The notes below the pieces were generated by a model. The model was not told where the DNA came from. It was given only the letters and a program-made list of their open reading frames with translations, and did not search any database. A stretch of 64,000 nt of DNA from Chinchilla lanigera (taxonomy: Eukaryota; Chordata; Mammalia; Rodentia; Chinchillidae). This document shows, one piece after another, positions 1-17,815 of this stretch (within the stretch, counting starts at the first letter, position 1; each line of letters starts with the position of its first letter). The position numbers were made by a program, and so were the translations under genes. The DNA is taken from contig NW_004955470.1 of the NCBI RefSeq assembly GCF_000276665.1, positions 3,384,605-3,448,604 on the forward strand, in the 5' to 3' direction.

Positions 1-959
1 ACACATGTTGTGCACACACAAGTGGGAGGAAAATGTCCCCTGCTCTCTGACTCACAGAATGATTAATTGTTTTAGCCAATCCACCCTTAGCACTGAGCAA
101 AGCCTACTGGGCTCTCTGGAGCACACAGTGACCACACTGGTCAGATCACTTCCACAGCGTCCCACCCGCAGGAAAGAACCCTCGGCAGCTGACATGGTTT
201 AGTGAGTGTGTTGCCAGTGACAGGAGCCAGGGCTGCCTTCCTGGAGGCCCCGGCAGAGCGCCCACAGGCAAGGAGCTCCTGACAGCCTGTGACGCATCTG
301 CGCCTGCCTCTCACGGGGAAAAGTCATCTCTCTTTTTCTTTCCTTGGGCGATGATTTTTGCCAACTGATCAAAATTTGGTGCACAGCCTAAGTCCAGTGG
401 CCAGTTTCCTTTACCTCCCAAGAATTCAAAGCACGGACCCCAGGCAACATGCGCCGTTAGCAGAGCTGTCAGGAGCCCGATGCTGGTCTCGGAGGGACCA
501 CACTGCCAGCGTGCAGTACAAGGCCCTGCATGGGACCCTGGCTGCTTCGCATCTTGGCTCATTCGACTGGCAGAATTTCTGCTGTGGAGAACCCCGCAAG
601 GTACCCCGAGAAAACTATGCAGAGAATCTGAGTGAGTTCTTGGCTTTGGCCTCTGTTCACACGTCCTCTAGCCAAGGGGCTGGGGATTGTGGATGAAGAG
701 GCCTTTCAGCCGCACATGCAATGGAGGCTCCCCATGAATCTGGAGAATGTGCCAGAGAATTCCTGTCCCCTCGTGGAACTGAGGCGCATTGTTAGAAGGA
801 GGCTCTCTCATATCTTCATGCCCTGTCCATGACACATTCTTCCCAACTTTTTGTTTCTGGGAAATCATTTTTTGGATTCATTTAAGGTCACTCTTAAATC
901 CTGGCTCTCAACAAGGTTGGGAGTGGATAACCGTGCTGGGATGTTCACACAGTTACAGG

Positions 960-1175
960 TGACACTTCGCTTTGTCCTGTGACAGCTGTAACCACAAGCA
1001 CTTAGAGCACTCACTTGTGCCAGGCACTGTCCAGATAAAACCTTGTTTCTTAACTGTCCCTATCACCAGTTTTCAGATAAAAGAGGCTAAGTAGCATAAC
1101 AAGGCCAAGGAGCAAGAGGTCTCCCAGCCGGTACGTGGCACAGCTGGGCTCCAAACTCATCAACTCTGGCTCTGA
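960..1175 (-). repeat. MIR SINE
   Basis: It shows the MIR features in antisense: tgccaggcactgt, an A-rich core like cagataaaagaggctaag, a remnant of the cacagctggg segment, and a terminal gctctgaagatt. It is old and diverged. Confidence 0.75.
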
Positions 1176-3604
1176 AGATTACACCTCACCCACTGTAGTC
1201 TGCCTCCCGTGCATTAATCCAGAAAGAGTAAGTGAGAATCTTCTCCGGGTTCACAGGAGCGCTTCCCAAAAGACTGATCTCCTGAGGGAGTGTTTTTCAC
1301 AAAGATCATCTGATGAAGCAGCCCCTGGCTGCAAACTCTTTTTAAATTTTCATGAACTCTTTGTCTAGTTTTGTACATGATTCCCGGACTCTTTCAGAAC
1401 TTCATCTCTGCTCCACATCCAGCACTGAATTAAAGATGCATGGTTTTCAGCTTCAAAATACCAGGATAAGGAGGGGCCTCTGAGCACCAGCTCAGCCTCC
1501 CACCCACAGACAGCAAGGCTACCCCCCAGCAAATGGAGGACACCAAAGGACAAGCTGGTGTCATGATCAAGGCCAGACAGGGATGGAAGCTTGGAGAGGA
1601 AAGCGGAGAGGAGAGGATGGCTTTTTGCACAAGAGGCCAGGCAGGGGCTTGGTAGGAGTGCTTGCTCCCTGACACTGCCGGAAGACCGGTCAGACATTCA
1701 CCATGGAACCTATCTCCCCTTCTATTTGGCAGGAGTCACCAGAACATCATTCAGGACCCTGTGTCCTGAAAACAGGTTGCCGTGGACTCTCTGTCCTTTG
1801 TCCTTAGCCCTGCTTCTCTGCAGTTGAATCAGACCTCTGCAGTTGAATCTGAGCCTGCGCATCAGTTATGGGCTATTTAAAAGGCGTCCTAACTGATCTA
1901 ATGCAAAGTCAGCCTGGCCTTGACAGAGATGAGTGAACACAGGGGCCATGCCTCTTCTTGGATGAACGATGTCTTCAAATAACCTCTGAGCACTTGCTGC
2001 CCAGAAGCCGGAAGCCACCTAGTTTCCTTTACAAGGGGAAACCTTGAACCCTCACCTACCCACTGCTCTTGACAAATATTTGCAAGCAGGGGCCAAAGCT
2101 GGGCCAGTGTGGATTGCTCACAGCCTGGGAGTGCCTTATCACCCAGGTTTGGGTGCAGCACCCACTCTCTGTTTGCTCTCTGTACACTTAGTAGGTGGAG
2201 TGGGGTGGGAACTGGCTGTGGCTCCGTGATTCACACTAAATCTCAGCTTTCTACGGCTCACCCTTCCTGGGGCCCTCTCCTACCGTGCCACACCCCCACC
2301 TTGTGCCTGGCTCCCTGGTCGTCTGAAGCCCGCAAAGCTGCTTCTGAATCCTCTGAGCTCAGCCTGCACCTGTCCTCACCCTGGAGCACCACTCCTTGTC
2401 CCTTTGGCCCATTAACCAGCTGAGCCTATCTCTTCCTTCAAAGCTGAATTGAGACCATGCACCAGGTCAGGCTGCTTTGCCTACTTGAGGGCGGACTGTC
2501 AGCCTTCACTCTACACTGTTGCTGGGGATGCTCAAGTCCTTTATAAAGAACAGTGTAGTCTTCTAATGTAACCTAAGCACATCGCCCTGTGCTCTTAACC
2601 ATCTCTAGATGACTTACAATACCTAATGTGATGTAAATGGTTGTTTAAGGAATAATAATAGCATGGGAGGGAAAAGCCTGTACTACATTCAGTACAGATG
2701 CAATTTTTTTCCAGGGTATTTTTGATCTGAAGTTGGTTGAATCTGTAGATGTGGATGGAACCTGTGGCTATGAAGGAGTGGCTGGAATGGGCTGCTGATG
2801 CACCTGTTTCTTCTGGGCTATCAGCCTCCAGGGTGAGCCATGTCTTATCCACCACCAGTGGGTGGGGCTGGGCACAGGGCCAGAAGATTCCCACTCACAC
2901 CCATAGTTTCAGGCAGTTCACACCAGCCACAAGAGGGGAGAGATTGGCCACTTGCCTCTTACACGTGAGGAAGTCAAGGCTGGAGAGGCTGAATCTTTTG
3001 CCACAGTCCCCTCGTGGGACTCCCTGCAAGTGCTGCATGAGACTCTGCAGAACAAGACATGCACAGAAAGCCTTTGGTCATCCCAGCTGTCACAGCTGCC
3101 AGCACGCTTTCCCACTGGGATTCTCACATCAGAGACCAGAGCAGAGGGTGTCCATGCCATGCGTCCATGGCCAGCTGAGACAGAAGCTGTCTCTGATTCT
3201 CAGGCTGGTCCTGCCCTTGTCCATGTTCCCTTCCTCCTGCTCCTTCCCTCAGGGTTGCTGTGCACCACCTCAGCCCCCTCCCAGGGTGCTCCCTGTGGCT
3301 CCCTCCTGTGGCATGGTGACCCTGTGTTCCATGCCCTGGCCACCTCCTGGTCAGGGTGGTGAGGATCATAGTCTCCTGGGGGCAAAGCCCCAGGGTTATA
3401 ATGATTTCATCTCTGCTGAGGAGATAACGTCCATATAAGGTGTGGCTTAAGATTCTGGGACAGATGGGGACATCTTTCCTGCAAGAATGTCCCTGAGAAA
3501 CCAGTAGTTCTGTGGCTCTTTCTGGCTTAGAGTTGAGACACTCTGCCAAAGAATGTGGGGTCTGTGATGACAGAGACATTTTGTAAGAGTCCCCATGAGA
3601 GATA

Positions 3605-3915
3605 GTTTCTCACCGTGAAGACATGATGCTAAATGAAAGTGTGTCAAAAAGTCCATATATTATGTGATTGCCCTCACAGGAAAGTTCAGGACAGGGAACT
3701 CTATAGACGGGAAGTAGATTAGTGGTTGCCAGGGACAGGGAGGAAAGCAATAGCTGATGGTTATGGGGTTTCTTTTTGAGATGATGAAACATGTTCTAAC
3801 ATTGGCTGTGGTGATGTTTGCCCATATATGTGAATACGCTAACCACCACTAAATTGTGCAACTTCTGTGGGCAAATTGCACGCTCTGTGAATTACATCTC
3901 ATTATAGCTGTTTTA
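3605..3915 (+). repeat. old L1 3' fragment
   Basis: It matches the remembered ancient L1 3' end: atgatgctaaatgaaagtgtg, gattagtggttgccaggga, tatgtgaatacgctaaccac and taaattgtgcaacttctg. Sense strand, highly diverged. Confidence 0.75.
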
Positions 3916-6299
3916 AAAAGAGAGACTTTCACCCACCATCTTACTATGAAATCCATTGTTGTAGAAAAATCTTCAAACAAAAAAATGCCCACCTAAATTT
4001 TAAAAGGACCTCTTTGCGGGATGAGGCATCCAGGGCCATATAGGGTCCTGAGGTTTGCACACAGGGGGATTTGCCTCATGGGCAGCTGTGGACAGAGGTG
4101 CTGACTGAGGACTCCAGAGAGGTGCATGAAAGTGTGAATGCATGTGTGCATGTGTGCATGTGTGTGTGACAGAAAGAGAAAGAGATAGAAAGGTAGAGAA
4201 AATGCATTTTCCAAAAAGCCAAAAGAGCCTTCATCAGACTGGAGCAAACACACACCCAAAGTTGAATCTGACTTCAGGCTACTTCCTCCTGCATGGCACA
4301 GTCACTAGAGCTCAGAGCCAAGCTTGCATCTGGACCAGTATGCTCCCACCCCGACTTCACCTCATTTTCCTGTCCTTGAGTCCTGACCCTTCTCAGGCCA
4401 CATAGGGAAGCATGGAGCAAGAAGAGTTTTTAAAATGATGGCACTGCAGACCAAGCACTGAGAGCCATGTCTCAGAGTGCCACATCCACATGTCACCTGG
4501 GCATTTATTTACCTGTATGTATTTGACAGTAAATCCCCCCAAAATTGTGATATTACTACTGCAAACTTAAAAACAATACCACTGTCCAATTCACCTTTGC
4601 TTGCCTGTGTTGGAGAGAATTCCAAACTGCTGGCTGCACCCTGAACCCTTCTTGCTTGGTCAGAATGACAGGAGAGAGTGGAAGAGAACTGTTTCCCTGC
4701 AGCGGCATCCAGTTCCCCAACATCAAGCCTATTGGCCTCCTCTGAGCACCTCTGCCCAACTGGGTTCCGCATGGATTCCATAAAGGGGCGCTCCTCACAA
4801 TGGGCAGCCCACACTGCTCCTTGGGGATTTGGTTCCTAAGTCATTTTGACTTCGCCACACACATCTACCAGGAGACCAAAGGCCAGTTAATCAACCCAGA
4901 CAGGAAATGGCTGGCTGGGTCTTCCTGGTGTCCCTCAGGGAGCCAGTTGCCATGAGAAGTTCACCCACAACCACCTGGTCTAGAGAAGTGTCACTTTGCC
5001 ATTAACCAAATATAACAGTGTTCAAGCTGAGGGCTACAGAGGAGATGCACAGGACTCCCTGGGAAGAGATGAACCAGAAACCTGCCTTAGGTTGACCCCT
5101 CTGATGGTCACATGGATGGCTTCGGAGAGGGATGTCCTAGGCCAGTGCTTCTCAGTGTCCACTAGTGGACAGGCCCATTTGACCCTCCCATGTCTCCATG
5201 CCACTCTCATGCCTTGTAAATCCAAGTTCTGCTCCGCCAGTTACACGCTCACTTCCCCTTGCCAATGTGCATTAAGGGAAGGGCTGAAGCTGAACGCTGT
5301 CTGATTTTAAACTCCACCGTGGGCAAAATCTGCACACACGGCTCCTTCTGCGGCAGCCTAAAGATTCTTATTTGGCTGCTTTTGCTCTACGTTTTGTAAG
5401 GTGTAGAGCGTGTTCCCCTACCTCTGCCACATGACTTCAGACAATCAAATGTCCATCAGTGGATGAAGTTTTCTGGTCAGAGATGGCCACATCTGATTTA
5501 TTCAGCACAACTGGGTTTGGATAAATCCAGATTCTCCAGGGCACTGATTTTTCTACCTAAATGTGACTCTCTGCTGACATTGCCCAGCCAAGAGGCTCAG
5601 AGGACACCTGTAAAGACCGTGGTATCTCTGGTCAGCAGATGGGCAGAAGATCCAGAGAGATGGGGTCAGGGTACCAGTGAGTTCTCGCCACAGGGGATGT
5701 GGGACCAGGAGCCCATAGCCCCACATGCTCTGCAGTACCCTGGAGACCGTTGGCTGAAGGGTCTTCTGCATACCAGCCCAAGCCCAGTGCTTATGTGGAC
5801 AGGGGACAAGTGGACGAGGCTGAGCTGACTTCCCACAGGGGTGAAAGGATCAAGGAGAAGTGCAGAAAACCCTAGCGCTAGGGCGCCTGGACCACCAAGG
5901 GTGTCAGTGCCCGCCCCTATGCTCCTCTCTGAAAACAGCAGCTCACTGGCCCTGGGGACATTAGCTTCGAGGTTGTCTGGCTAACCTGAGTGTGCCTGTC
6001 TCACCCCTGTCCTTAGTCACTGGCAGAGACAGGGTCAACCCAGGCTCTGTCCACCCCAACCCCAATGCTAACGGTCAGAGCATGTCCTGAAATTGGCAAT
6101 GAGGGGTCAAGCCTCAAAAACAAAAAACTAATAACATCGTGTAGCTAAAGAATTTGCTACCCATCTCATAGAAGAAAATATTTTAACAGCAAAGCAAGTG
6201 GAGAAAATAGATCTCAGAAGGAAAGCTAGTCCTTATAACTGTAATATTAGATGCTTCAAATTCTTCTTGGAGTGACAAGTTAACTTTGCTGCCGTCTGC

Positions 6300-6440
6300 C
6301 TTGGTTTCTCCATGTGACAAATTAGTCAATACCTCACTCACAGTGCTGGTATCAGAATTAACTGAGTTCAGTTTGTAAAGTGCTTAGGACAGTGCCTGGT
6401 GTGTAAGTGTAATGTAAATATCTGCATGAATAAATTAAGA
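6300..6440 (+). repeat. MIR SINE
   Basis: It contains the sense MIR tail: aaagtgcttaggacagtgcctggtgtgtaag, shown here in part as gcttaggacagtgcctggtg, followed by a decayed aataaatt stretch. Confidence 0.7.
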
Positions 6441-6606
6441 TTCTATTTAAGAAATACGAAAAGCAAGCCAGCAGAGACTTGGAAAAACTGAGATTAGAGG
6501 TCTAGCCTAGGGCATTTCAGGAGAGAAAGTCACTTTGGTGAGAACACATTGTCCTATTCTCTTCACCTCCTTCCTGTGTTTTTCTGTTCCCAGGGTCCCC
6601 ACGTGA

Positions 6607-11755
<5,149 letters not shown>

Positions 11756-12268
11756 AGAGGCAGATTTGAGCTAGAAACCCAGAATGGTGTTAACTCCTCA
11801 GCCTGTCTTCCAGCCTAACTTTCTAGAATGCAGACACGCTCTCCATGATGGAAAAAAAGGAAACAAACCAAAAGGAAAAAAGAAAAGGCCACACTGTTTC
11901 TGCAGTAGCGTGTTTATCCTCCTATGCCTTTGCCTCAGGGCTTGGGGGCTTGCTGTGTTTAACCTCCAACTGCTGAGCTGTCTTTCTAGAGTCACTTCCT
12001 GTCTGTGAAAGGGGCCAATGGGTGTGGGACATAACCTGTGACAGAAGCAACAGTCCCCTGCTGACCCCCGGACCACAGCTTGAGAAGCACCTTCTGGAAT
12101 ATTCCACAGGCTCTTTTGAGCACACCACTGAGGGCATGTTTCTGTCTCCATGGATGTTCTGCATGTCACAGGGACTGATACTCACCCAACTGAGGTTTCC
12201 AAATGTCCATGGTGGAAGATGATAACCCTTGGGAATACTTTATAAAGTGCTTTTATGTTCAATACTTT
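11756..12268 (+). other. MAL: MAL 3' UTR (end inferred)
   Basis: This is non-coding sequence after the MAL stop. No AATAAA occurs before about 13 kb. A variant hexamer TATAAA at 12241-12246 is followed by a GT-rich stretch (ttttgtggggtattttctgg), which would place cleavage near 12265. The resulting UTR of about 510 nt suits the roughly 1.1-kb MAL mRNA of other mammals. The exact end is not proven. Confidence 0.5.
12241..12246 (+). terminator. candidate MAL poly(A) signal (TATAAA variant)
   Basis: This is the only plausible hexamer in the first 550 nt after the MAL stop. It has a GT-rich downstream element about 25-50 nt later. Confidence 0.4.
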
Positions 12269-13030
12269 TGTGGGGTATTTTCTGGGTTTTGATTTTAATT
12301 TTTTCAGGGTCAGGAACACCATCCTGTCAGCTTTCCTTCTGAGGAATCCTTTGATTTAACCTGAATCCCAAGAGGCAGCATCAAGTGACAGTTCAGATGA
12401 CACTGTGTGCTCAGCCACTGCCCTCAGAGCTCTGTACAGGGCCACCCCATCCCCCACCCTCCCAGCAATATCTACTGAGACCATTCCCTGCTCTCTGGAA
12501 TCTCAACAAGGGCCACCCACACCCCAAGACATGGCAGTCTCTGCTCAAGTAGAATTTCCTTAAACTCAAAGAAAGCTAGATGTAGACATTTCCTCTCACA
12601 CTTTGTAAAGCTGATCCACAATATTCTGGGCCATGTGCTCTGTCTTCCATTCCAGTTCAGCTGGTTTTAGGGATGTCCTTGGGCCACTCCATAGGAAACA
12701 AAGGGACCCACTACAGAATGAAGGGATTACAGGGACAGACGGTGGATGTCACCTTTTGAGTATGAGGTCTCTGGCTGAAAGGAGACAGGTTACCAGGACG
12801 ATTAGGAAGGAAGTTCTGTTAGGAATCTGGGAAACCCAGCTGCTCTGTTTAAAAATGCCCCTTCATCCCAGGGCTCAGGGAAGTGATGACATTCCAGAAA
12901 GGGAATGTCACTCCTCCTGCCAGCAGCCAGGAAAGCAAAGATTCAAACCTCAGGCAAAGGATTTAACTAGTCAACTTTTTACTCCCTGTCCAACTTACCA
13001 ACTGGTTCCATGACTAATTGGATCTTAATG

Positions 13031-13124
13031 GGGTTTTTGTTTCTTTTGACCCTGCTGGGAATCAAATCCAGGGTCTTGACCACACTGGGCAAGTGCTTTC
13101 CCCCTGAGCTGAGTCCCCAGCCCC
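13031..13124 (-). repeat. ID-like SINE, diverged
   Basis: Antisense ID body: ctgctgggaatcaaatccag, gggcaagtgctttccccctg and gctgagtccccagccc. Confidence 0.75.
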
Positions 13125-13424
13125 AAACTGGATCTCTGATAAATTCAGGTCCTCTGTTACCCCAGGATCACTGGTACCAGAACCTAACTACCTCCAGTCA
13201 GTCTACTTAACACAGCCAAAATTTCATAGCAAATCATGAGCAAAAGGTTTGACTTGGGTCTTTCTAAAAATATTAAACAAACTTTTTAAAAATAGGAAGT
13301 TTGTGTATCTTTAACAAAATTTTCAGCAAGTGTTAAGGACAGTCTTTTTTTTTTCCCTTTGACAAAACTGCCCCAACCAAGCTACACCAAACAAGCACTG
13401 CTAATCAGCCTCATTTTGGGAAAG

Positions 13425-13575
13425 AAGGATGAAAAGAAGGAAAGAAAGGAGGAAGGGAAAAACAGAGGGAGGAAGGGAGTGGGGAGGGAGGAAGACAAAG
13501 GAGAGAGGGAGGGAAGGAAAAGAGAAAGAAAGAAGGAAGGAGGACGGGAGGAGAAAGGGAAAGAGGGTGAGGGAA
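13425..13575. repeat. polypurine GGAA/GAAA tract
   Basis: About 150 bp are almost wholly A and G on +. This explains the lysine/glutamate/arginine-rich open frames across it. Long mirror-like purine tracts can form triplex DNA. Confidence 0.9.
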
Positions 13576-15143
13576 AAAGTTGGCTTTCCCAAGGTTTTCT
13601 CAATGTTTCAAATTTTTAATCATTTAAAGAAGCTCATGCTCCTTCATTTTTAAAATCAGCTGCAAACTGATCCAAGTATAAAATCCACTTTAGTCAGACT
13701 TGGTAGGTGGTTCTCTGCTGCCACTTTCTCATCCCTTCTATCCCAAAAATTCCCACTTCTCATTTGAACTGCATCCTATTTGAATTGGATGTCAGTGGGG
13801 TGTGCACTGCTCCCCCTGCCACTACCCCTTCTCAGCTCCACCCACCCCGTCCCATTGCCCCAGCTCCTGCGCTGAGCACTAAGCTCTGTGCACCCGGTGT
13901 TCACGGTGGCCAAGTGTAGGCGCTGGCTGCCAGGGGACCCTACCTGCTATGCACACTGCTCCTCTGGGAACCCACTGCCTGGGGAGGAAGGGGTGGAGAT
14001 GGAGGACGTATAAGAAGCCTGCTGAGCTATAGCCAAAAGGTACTGGGTCTGTGGAGCGACTGAGCACCTTGCGTGTGCTGACACCTCGGAGCCCTCGAGG
14101 ACAGGGTTGGTCTCTGCCCCAAGTTCCTGTTGCTGGACAACCCATAGCTTTGCATGGGGCCTCGGGCAAGAGGAGATGCTCTGGGGCATACACTATGTCA
14201 CCCCAGAGGTAGATGGACTCTCTGTAGATGCTGCCTGGGTGATCGCTTTAAGTTGGATCAAAGGTCAGGCAGCTTACACTCAGTTCACACCTCCATCACC
14301 ATCTCGCTTGGTGTCTTGGGGAAGCCGCCTAGGGCACCCTGTAGGCACCATATGTTTATAGTGGTGCTGGACTGGAAGCCCTGAGCTTGCTTACTGCTGT
14401 AGGGTTGTCTGACACACAGGCTGGTGCTCTGGCCTCTTGAGAAGTGACGTCACATGATGCCAGTGGGCAGGAGCCTGCAGACCACCAGCAGGGCCTGACA
14501 CAGGCCACTTTGGTGGACATAGGTCCTTGTCACCTTTCAAGAAACCTGGCTGCTCTGAGCTGCTGACTGCTATGGTGCCAAGTTGGGTAGCTCCTGAGTC
14601 CTGTTCTGCAGCCCCATGTCCAGCAGATACTGTGTAAAGGGGGTGAAAAACAGGGTGCCTTATACTCACAGAAGAAAAGAGCTAGAGGATTAAGAAGCTG
14701 CAAATATCCATGCTGTGACCAAGAGCCAGAGCTTGCAGAGGAGGCCAGACTGGATTCGAGCACTCCACTGTCATCTCCTCCAAGGCTTGGGCCCCGCCTC
14801 ACACAGGGCCATTGGACTGACCAGACTTCATGGGTCACTGCAGAACACCTCCTGCTCCATGACTCCACCCCTGAGGACACAAGGACATTCAGCGCCTGGC
14901 CAGGTGCCAGACGTCACAGGGCCAGCGCTGTGACATGGGCTGCCCCAGCCCACCTGTTCTCCTGCAGGTTTGCCCTCCAGCCTCTCTGGAAACCTTATGG
15001 TGGACAGATGCCAGCTGGCGGGCTTCTGGGAGTGAAGCCAGGCTTTTGTGGCCTTTATGACATTGGAGTGGTCTAGCAGGACTTAGACCAGGCAATCGCT
15101 TGGTGCATCAGCACCCTTCTTCCTGCTTTCTGTGGCCCTTGGG

Positions 15144-15230
15144 GACAGTGTCATGGGAGGGGGGACAGTGTAATGGGAGGGGGCAGGTGTGGGGGGGGAG
15201 GACATGTGTCAAGGGGTGGGGGCCACACGG
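15144..15230 (+). repeat. G-rich tract with short tandem repeat, G-quadruplex prone
   Basis: Two copies of ggacagtgt(c/a)atgggagggg are followed by runs of 8, 4 and 5 G. The runs satisfy the usual four-G-tract spacing on the plus strand. Confidence 0.7.
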
Positions 15231-16089
15231 TAAGGCAGCTGTGGGTCAAAAATAGCCAGGGCATTTGGAGCTCTCACCTGTCACATCCCTGGCTATGTCA
15301 CATCCCTTACTTCATGGGCACCCTCCCAGTGGCCTTTCCCATGCAGGACAGGGTGGCCTGGGAAGGGCTCCACCCCGTACATGCCCATCTCCCCCAGTAG
15401 GCAATCTCCCCACATCTCGCACTGCACACAGTAGGTCCCATTGGGTCTGCCCACTTTATAGGAACTGGACTGCATCAGCCTTCTAGATCCTAACTCAAAG
15501 ACCATGGCTTCCCAAAGCATGCAGGTTGCAGGCCTGTTTTGCAAGGCTGCCCACTCGGGGCTGAAGGCCTCCCTGCCTGACCTTAAAAAGGCAGTGAAGG
15601 GTTCACGCTGCGAGCCACGGGCTGGAGCGAGCCAGCCTGCGGAGCGCACACAAGGGCCCCTTGTTCCTTGAATCAATTGGGGCCGGTGTGGGGTCACAAT
15701 GGGGCCTTTCAAGGAGACAAAGCGCCTCTGGCCCGGCTGAGTATCCCTGCACACGTGGGCATCCGCCCAGGGCATTTAAAATAACGCGATTTGGGAAAAC
15801 AGATTTAAAGTGATTTTCCCCACTCTGCACGATTCAATAGTCTTTGTTACATCTCCATCACACCCAGTTATGGTGGCTGCTAAGAGCTGGGTGTGGGAGG
15901 CAGATGCTGGGGCCCCAGCTGGGACCTCATTCTTCCCTCACAGGTGACTGGGATAAGCACAGTGCCAGTCTGTCAGACGGCACCAGAAATGTTTGATGAT
16001 CACAGGGCACTCAGCTGGCAGGACCTCCTTCCACCACTCACATTCAGCCAGTCCCTGCATGGAGAAGATGCACCAATGCTGCCAGGGCC

Positions 16090-16143
16090 CAGTGCTGTGT
16101 AAAGTGCTTTACTTATTCCTTGTGACAACCCTATGCAGCTGAG
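16090..16143 (-). repeat. MIR fragment, left part of an interrupted copy
   Basis: It contains aaagtgctttacttattcct and gacaaccctatgcagctgag. The continuation is at about 16535-16605, after the inserted repeat. Confidence 0.65.
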
Positions 16144-16520
16144 TGCTGGTCAGTTTTCTGTTACTGTGACAAAATACCCAAGGTAGCCGATGAGGAAGGT
16201 TTATTTTGGCTTACAGTTTCCGAAGTTTCAGTCCATGGTTGCTTGTCCTGCTTGCTTTGGACTGTGACAGCACAATGCGTCATGGTTGGAACATGTGAAA
16301 GAGGATGCCTGCTTACCTCATAGCAACCAGGAAGCAGAGAGAGAGAGAGGGGAAGATACTGGGGTCTCAATATCTCCTTCAAGAGCATAGCCCCAATGAC
16401 CTAAATTCCTTCAACAAGGCCCTGCCTCCTAAAGGTCCACTACTTCCCAAAAGTACCACAGGCTGAGGACCAGGCCTTCAACATATGGCCTCAGAGGGCA
16501 TTCAAGATCCAACCTAAGGA
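16144..16520 (+). repeat. rodent LTR-like repeat (same family as 23435-23789)
   Basis: It shares with the 23.4-kb copy ctgtgacaaaatacc, aggtttattttggcttacag and tttcagtccat, with similar 3' text. It interrupts a MIR. This copy lacks a clear CA end, so the class is judged from its sister copy. Confidence 0.6.
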
Positions 16521-16534
16521 GGTCCATACCATTT

Positions 16535-16605
16535 AGAGGAGGTCTCTGAGGCCAGAGAAGTTCAGTAGTTTGCCCAAGGTGACCCGGAAGAAAGGTATAG
16601 ATTCT
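16535..16605 (-). repeat. MIR fragment, right part of an interrupted copy
   Basis: It contains gagaagttcagtagtttgcc and caaggtgacccggaagaaag, the decayed antisense MIR end that continues 16090-16143. Confidence 0.55.
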
Positions 16606-17121
16606 GGTTCCAGGGGTCAGTCTTGCCCCATGTCTTACTATAGTGGGGTCCTTGTCCCTCTGGCAGCAGGAGGTGGGGACATATCATACTCACAACACCG
16701 ACTTCACCAATAGTGAAGGCTCCTAACAGCACATGAGGAGTGGTAGGGAAACCCAATCAGGAGCACAGCCTGGAGGGAAGTCTGACTCAGAAGAGGGAGG
16801 CCTGGGCAGGCAAGAAATCCAGAGAGGCCTTCCGTAGGCCCAGGCCACAGGAGAAAGGTTCAGAAGTAGCAGCTGCAGTGATAATTATGAGACTGACATA
16901 GAGAATGATCTGGAATGATCTTGAAGGTTCTAGCCAGGCAGATGATGGCTATTTAACTTCTATTTATTCACTGTGCTTCTGACATCCTGTCAGAAACTTG
17001 CATTGATAGTTTTGATTTCTAACTTCCCATGACATTGTTAGAAATAGCCTCACCTAGTAAACTCAACTTCAGTCCTTTGGGAAGGAGGCTGTCATGGCTG
17101 AGGTCTAAAATATCCCCCACA

Positions 17122-17242
17122 GGGTCAGGGATATAGCTCAGCAGCACAAGCCCCTGCCTGGCAAGCACAAGGTCCTGAGTCTGATTCCCGGTACCAAAAA
17201 CAAAAAACAAAAAACAAAACCAAAAGCAAAAAAAAATAAAAT
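17122..17242 (+). repeat. ID-like SINE with 15-bp TSD
   Basis: The body runs gatatagctcagcagcacaa to gattcccggtacc with an A-rich tail. The duplication aaaatatcccccaca is perfect at 17107-17121 and 17243-17257. It inserted into the MaLR LTR. Confidence 0.95.
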
Positions 17243-17301
17243 AAAATATCCCCCACAATCTCATATGTTTGGAAGGTGATTGGACCATGGCGCTGTGTTC
17301 A

Positions 17302-17815
17302 TTAATTATGATGTGTCAACTTGACTTGAGTGAGAACCACCTAGCAGATTAGCAGAGCTCTGGGTGTGTCTGTGGGTGAGTGAGGAGGGAAGACCCACCC
17401 CAAGCATGGGTGGGCCAACCGGCACACCTGGCACCTGGACAGAATAAAAAGGGAAAGAAGAAGAAAGTCTTCCCCCTTTTCTTTGCTATTGCCTTTGGAC
17501 ATTCATCTCCAGTTCTTTCAGGCTTCCATGGTAGACTCTTCAGCCGTCCAGCCCAGACTTTGCAGCTTTCTACCATGGAATCGGATCAAAGAGTACAGTG
17601 AGCTATAGGTCTTTAAGCATTCCTGGATCCTCTGGCTTTTCAGCGCATATATGGCTATTTTGGATTCTTCCCACCCTACCCCTCACCCGCCGATTCTTCA
17701 GGTAGCCATTGGATTCCCCTTCAGATCCTATAAACCTACCTAGTAAATCCCTTCTATAATTATACATATATTTCATGTTGATTCTGTACCTCCAGTGAAT
17801 CTTAACTAATACAGA
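17302..17815 (+). repeat. L1-type 3' UTR piece inserted in the MaLR LTR
   Basis: Phrases are tgatgtgtcaacttgacttg, gctctgggtgtgtctgtggg and gaatcttaactaatacag at the end. They match a widespread mammalian repeat that I associate with ancient L1 3' ends. The class is from memory and could be wrong. Confidence 0.55.

Larger units (their letters stand above)
12270..16143. other. intergenic DNA, mostly without recognised features
   Basis: Between the MAL 3' end and the 16.1-kb repeat I see an antisense ID remnant, a purine-rich tract and a G-rich tract, listed separately. The rest, including the GC-rich 13.8-15.8 kb part, shows no exon with homology I recognise. Open frames there are short and overlap on both strands. 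Confidence 0.6.

Noticed and set aside
2749..3438. 229-codon open frame (+) in MAL intron 1
   Set aside because: It overlaps other open frames on both strands, has no family motif and low-complexity composition. It lies in ordinary intron DNA.
13359..13619. Lysine/glutamate/arginine-rich open frame (+)
   Set aside because: It is the translation of a GGAA/GAAA purine tract, not a protein.
15293..15775. 160-codon open frame (-)
   Set aside because: No family signature, overlapping frames on both strands, no exon context.
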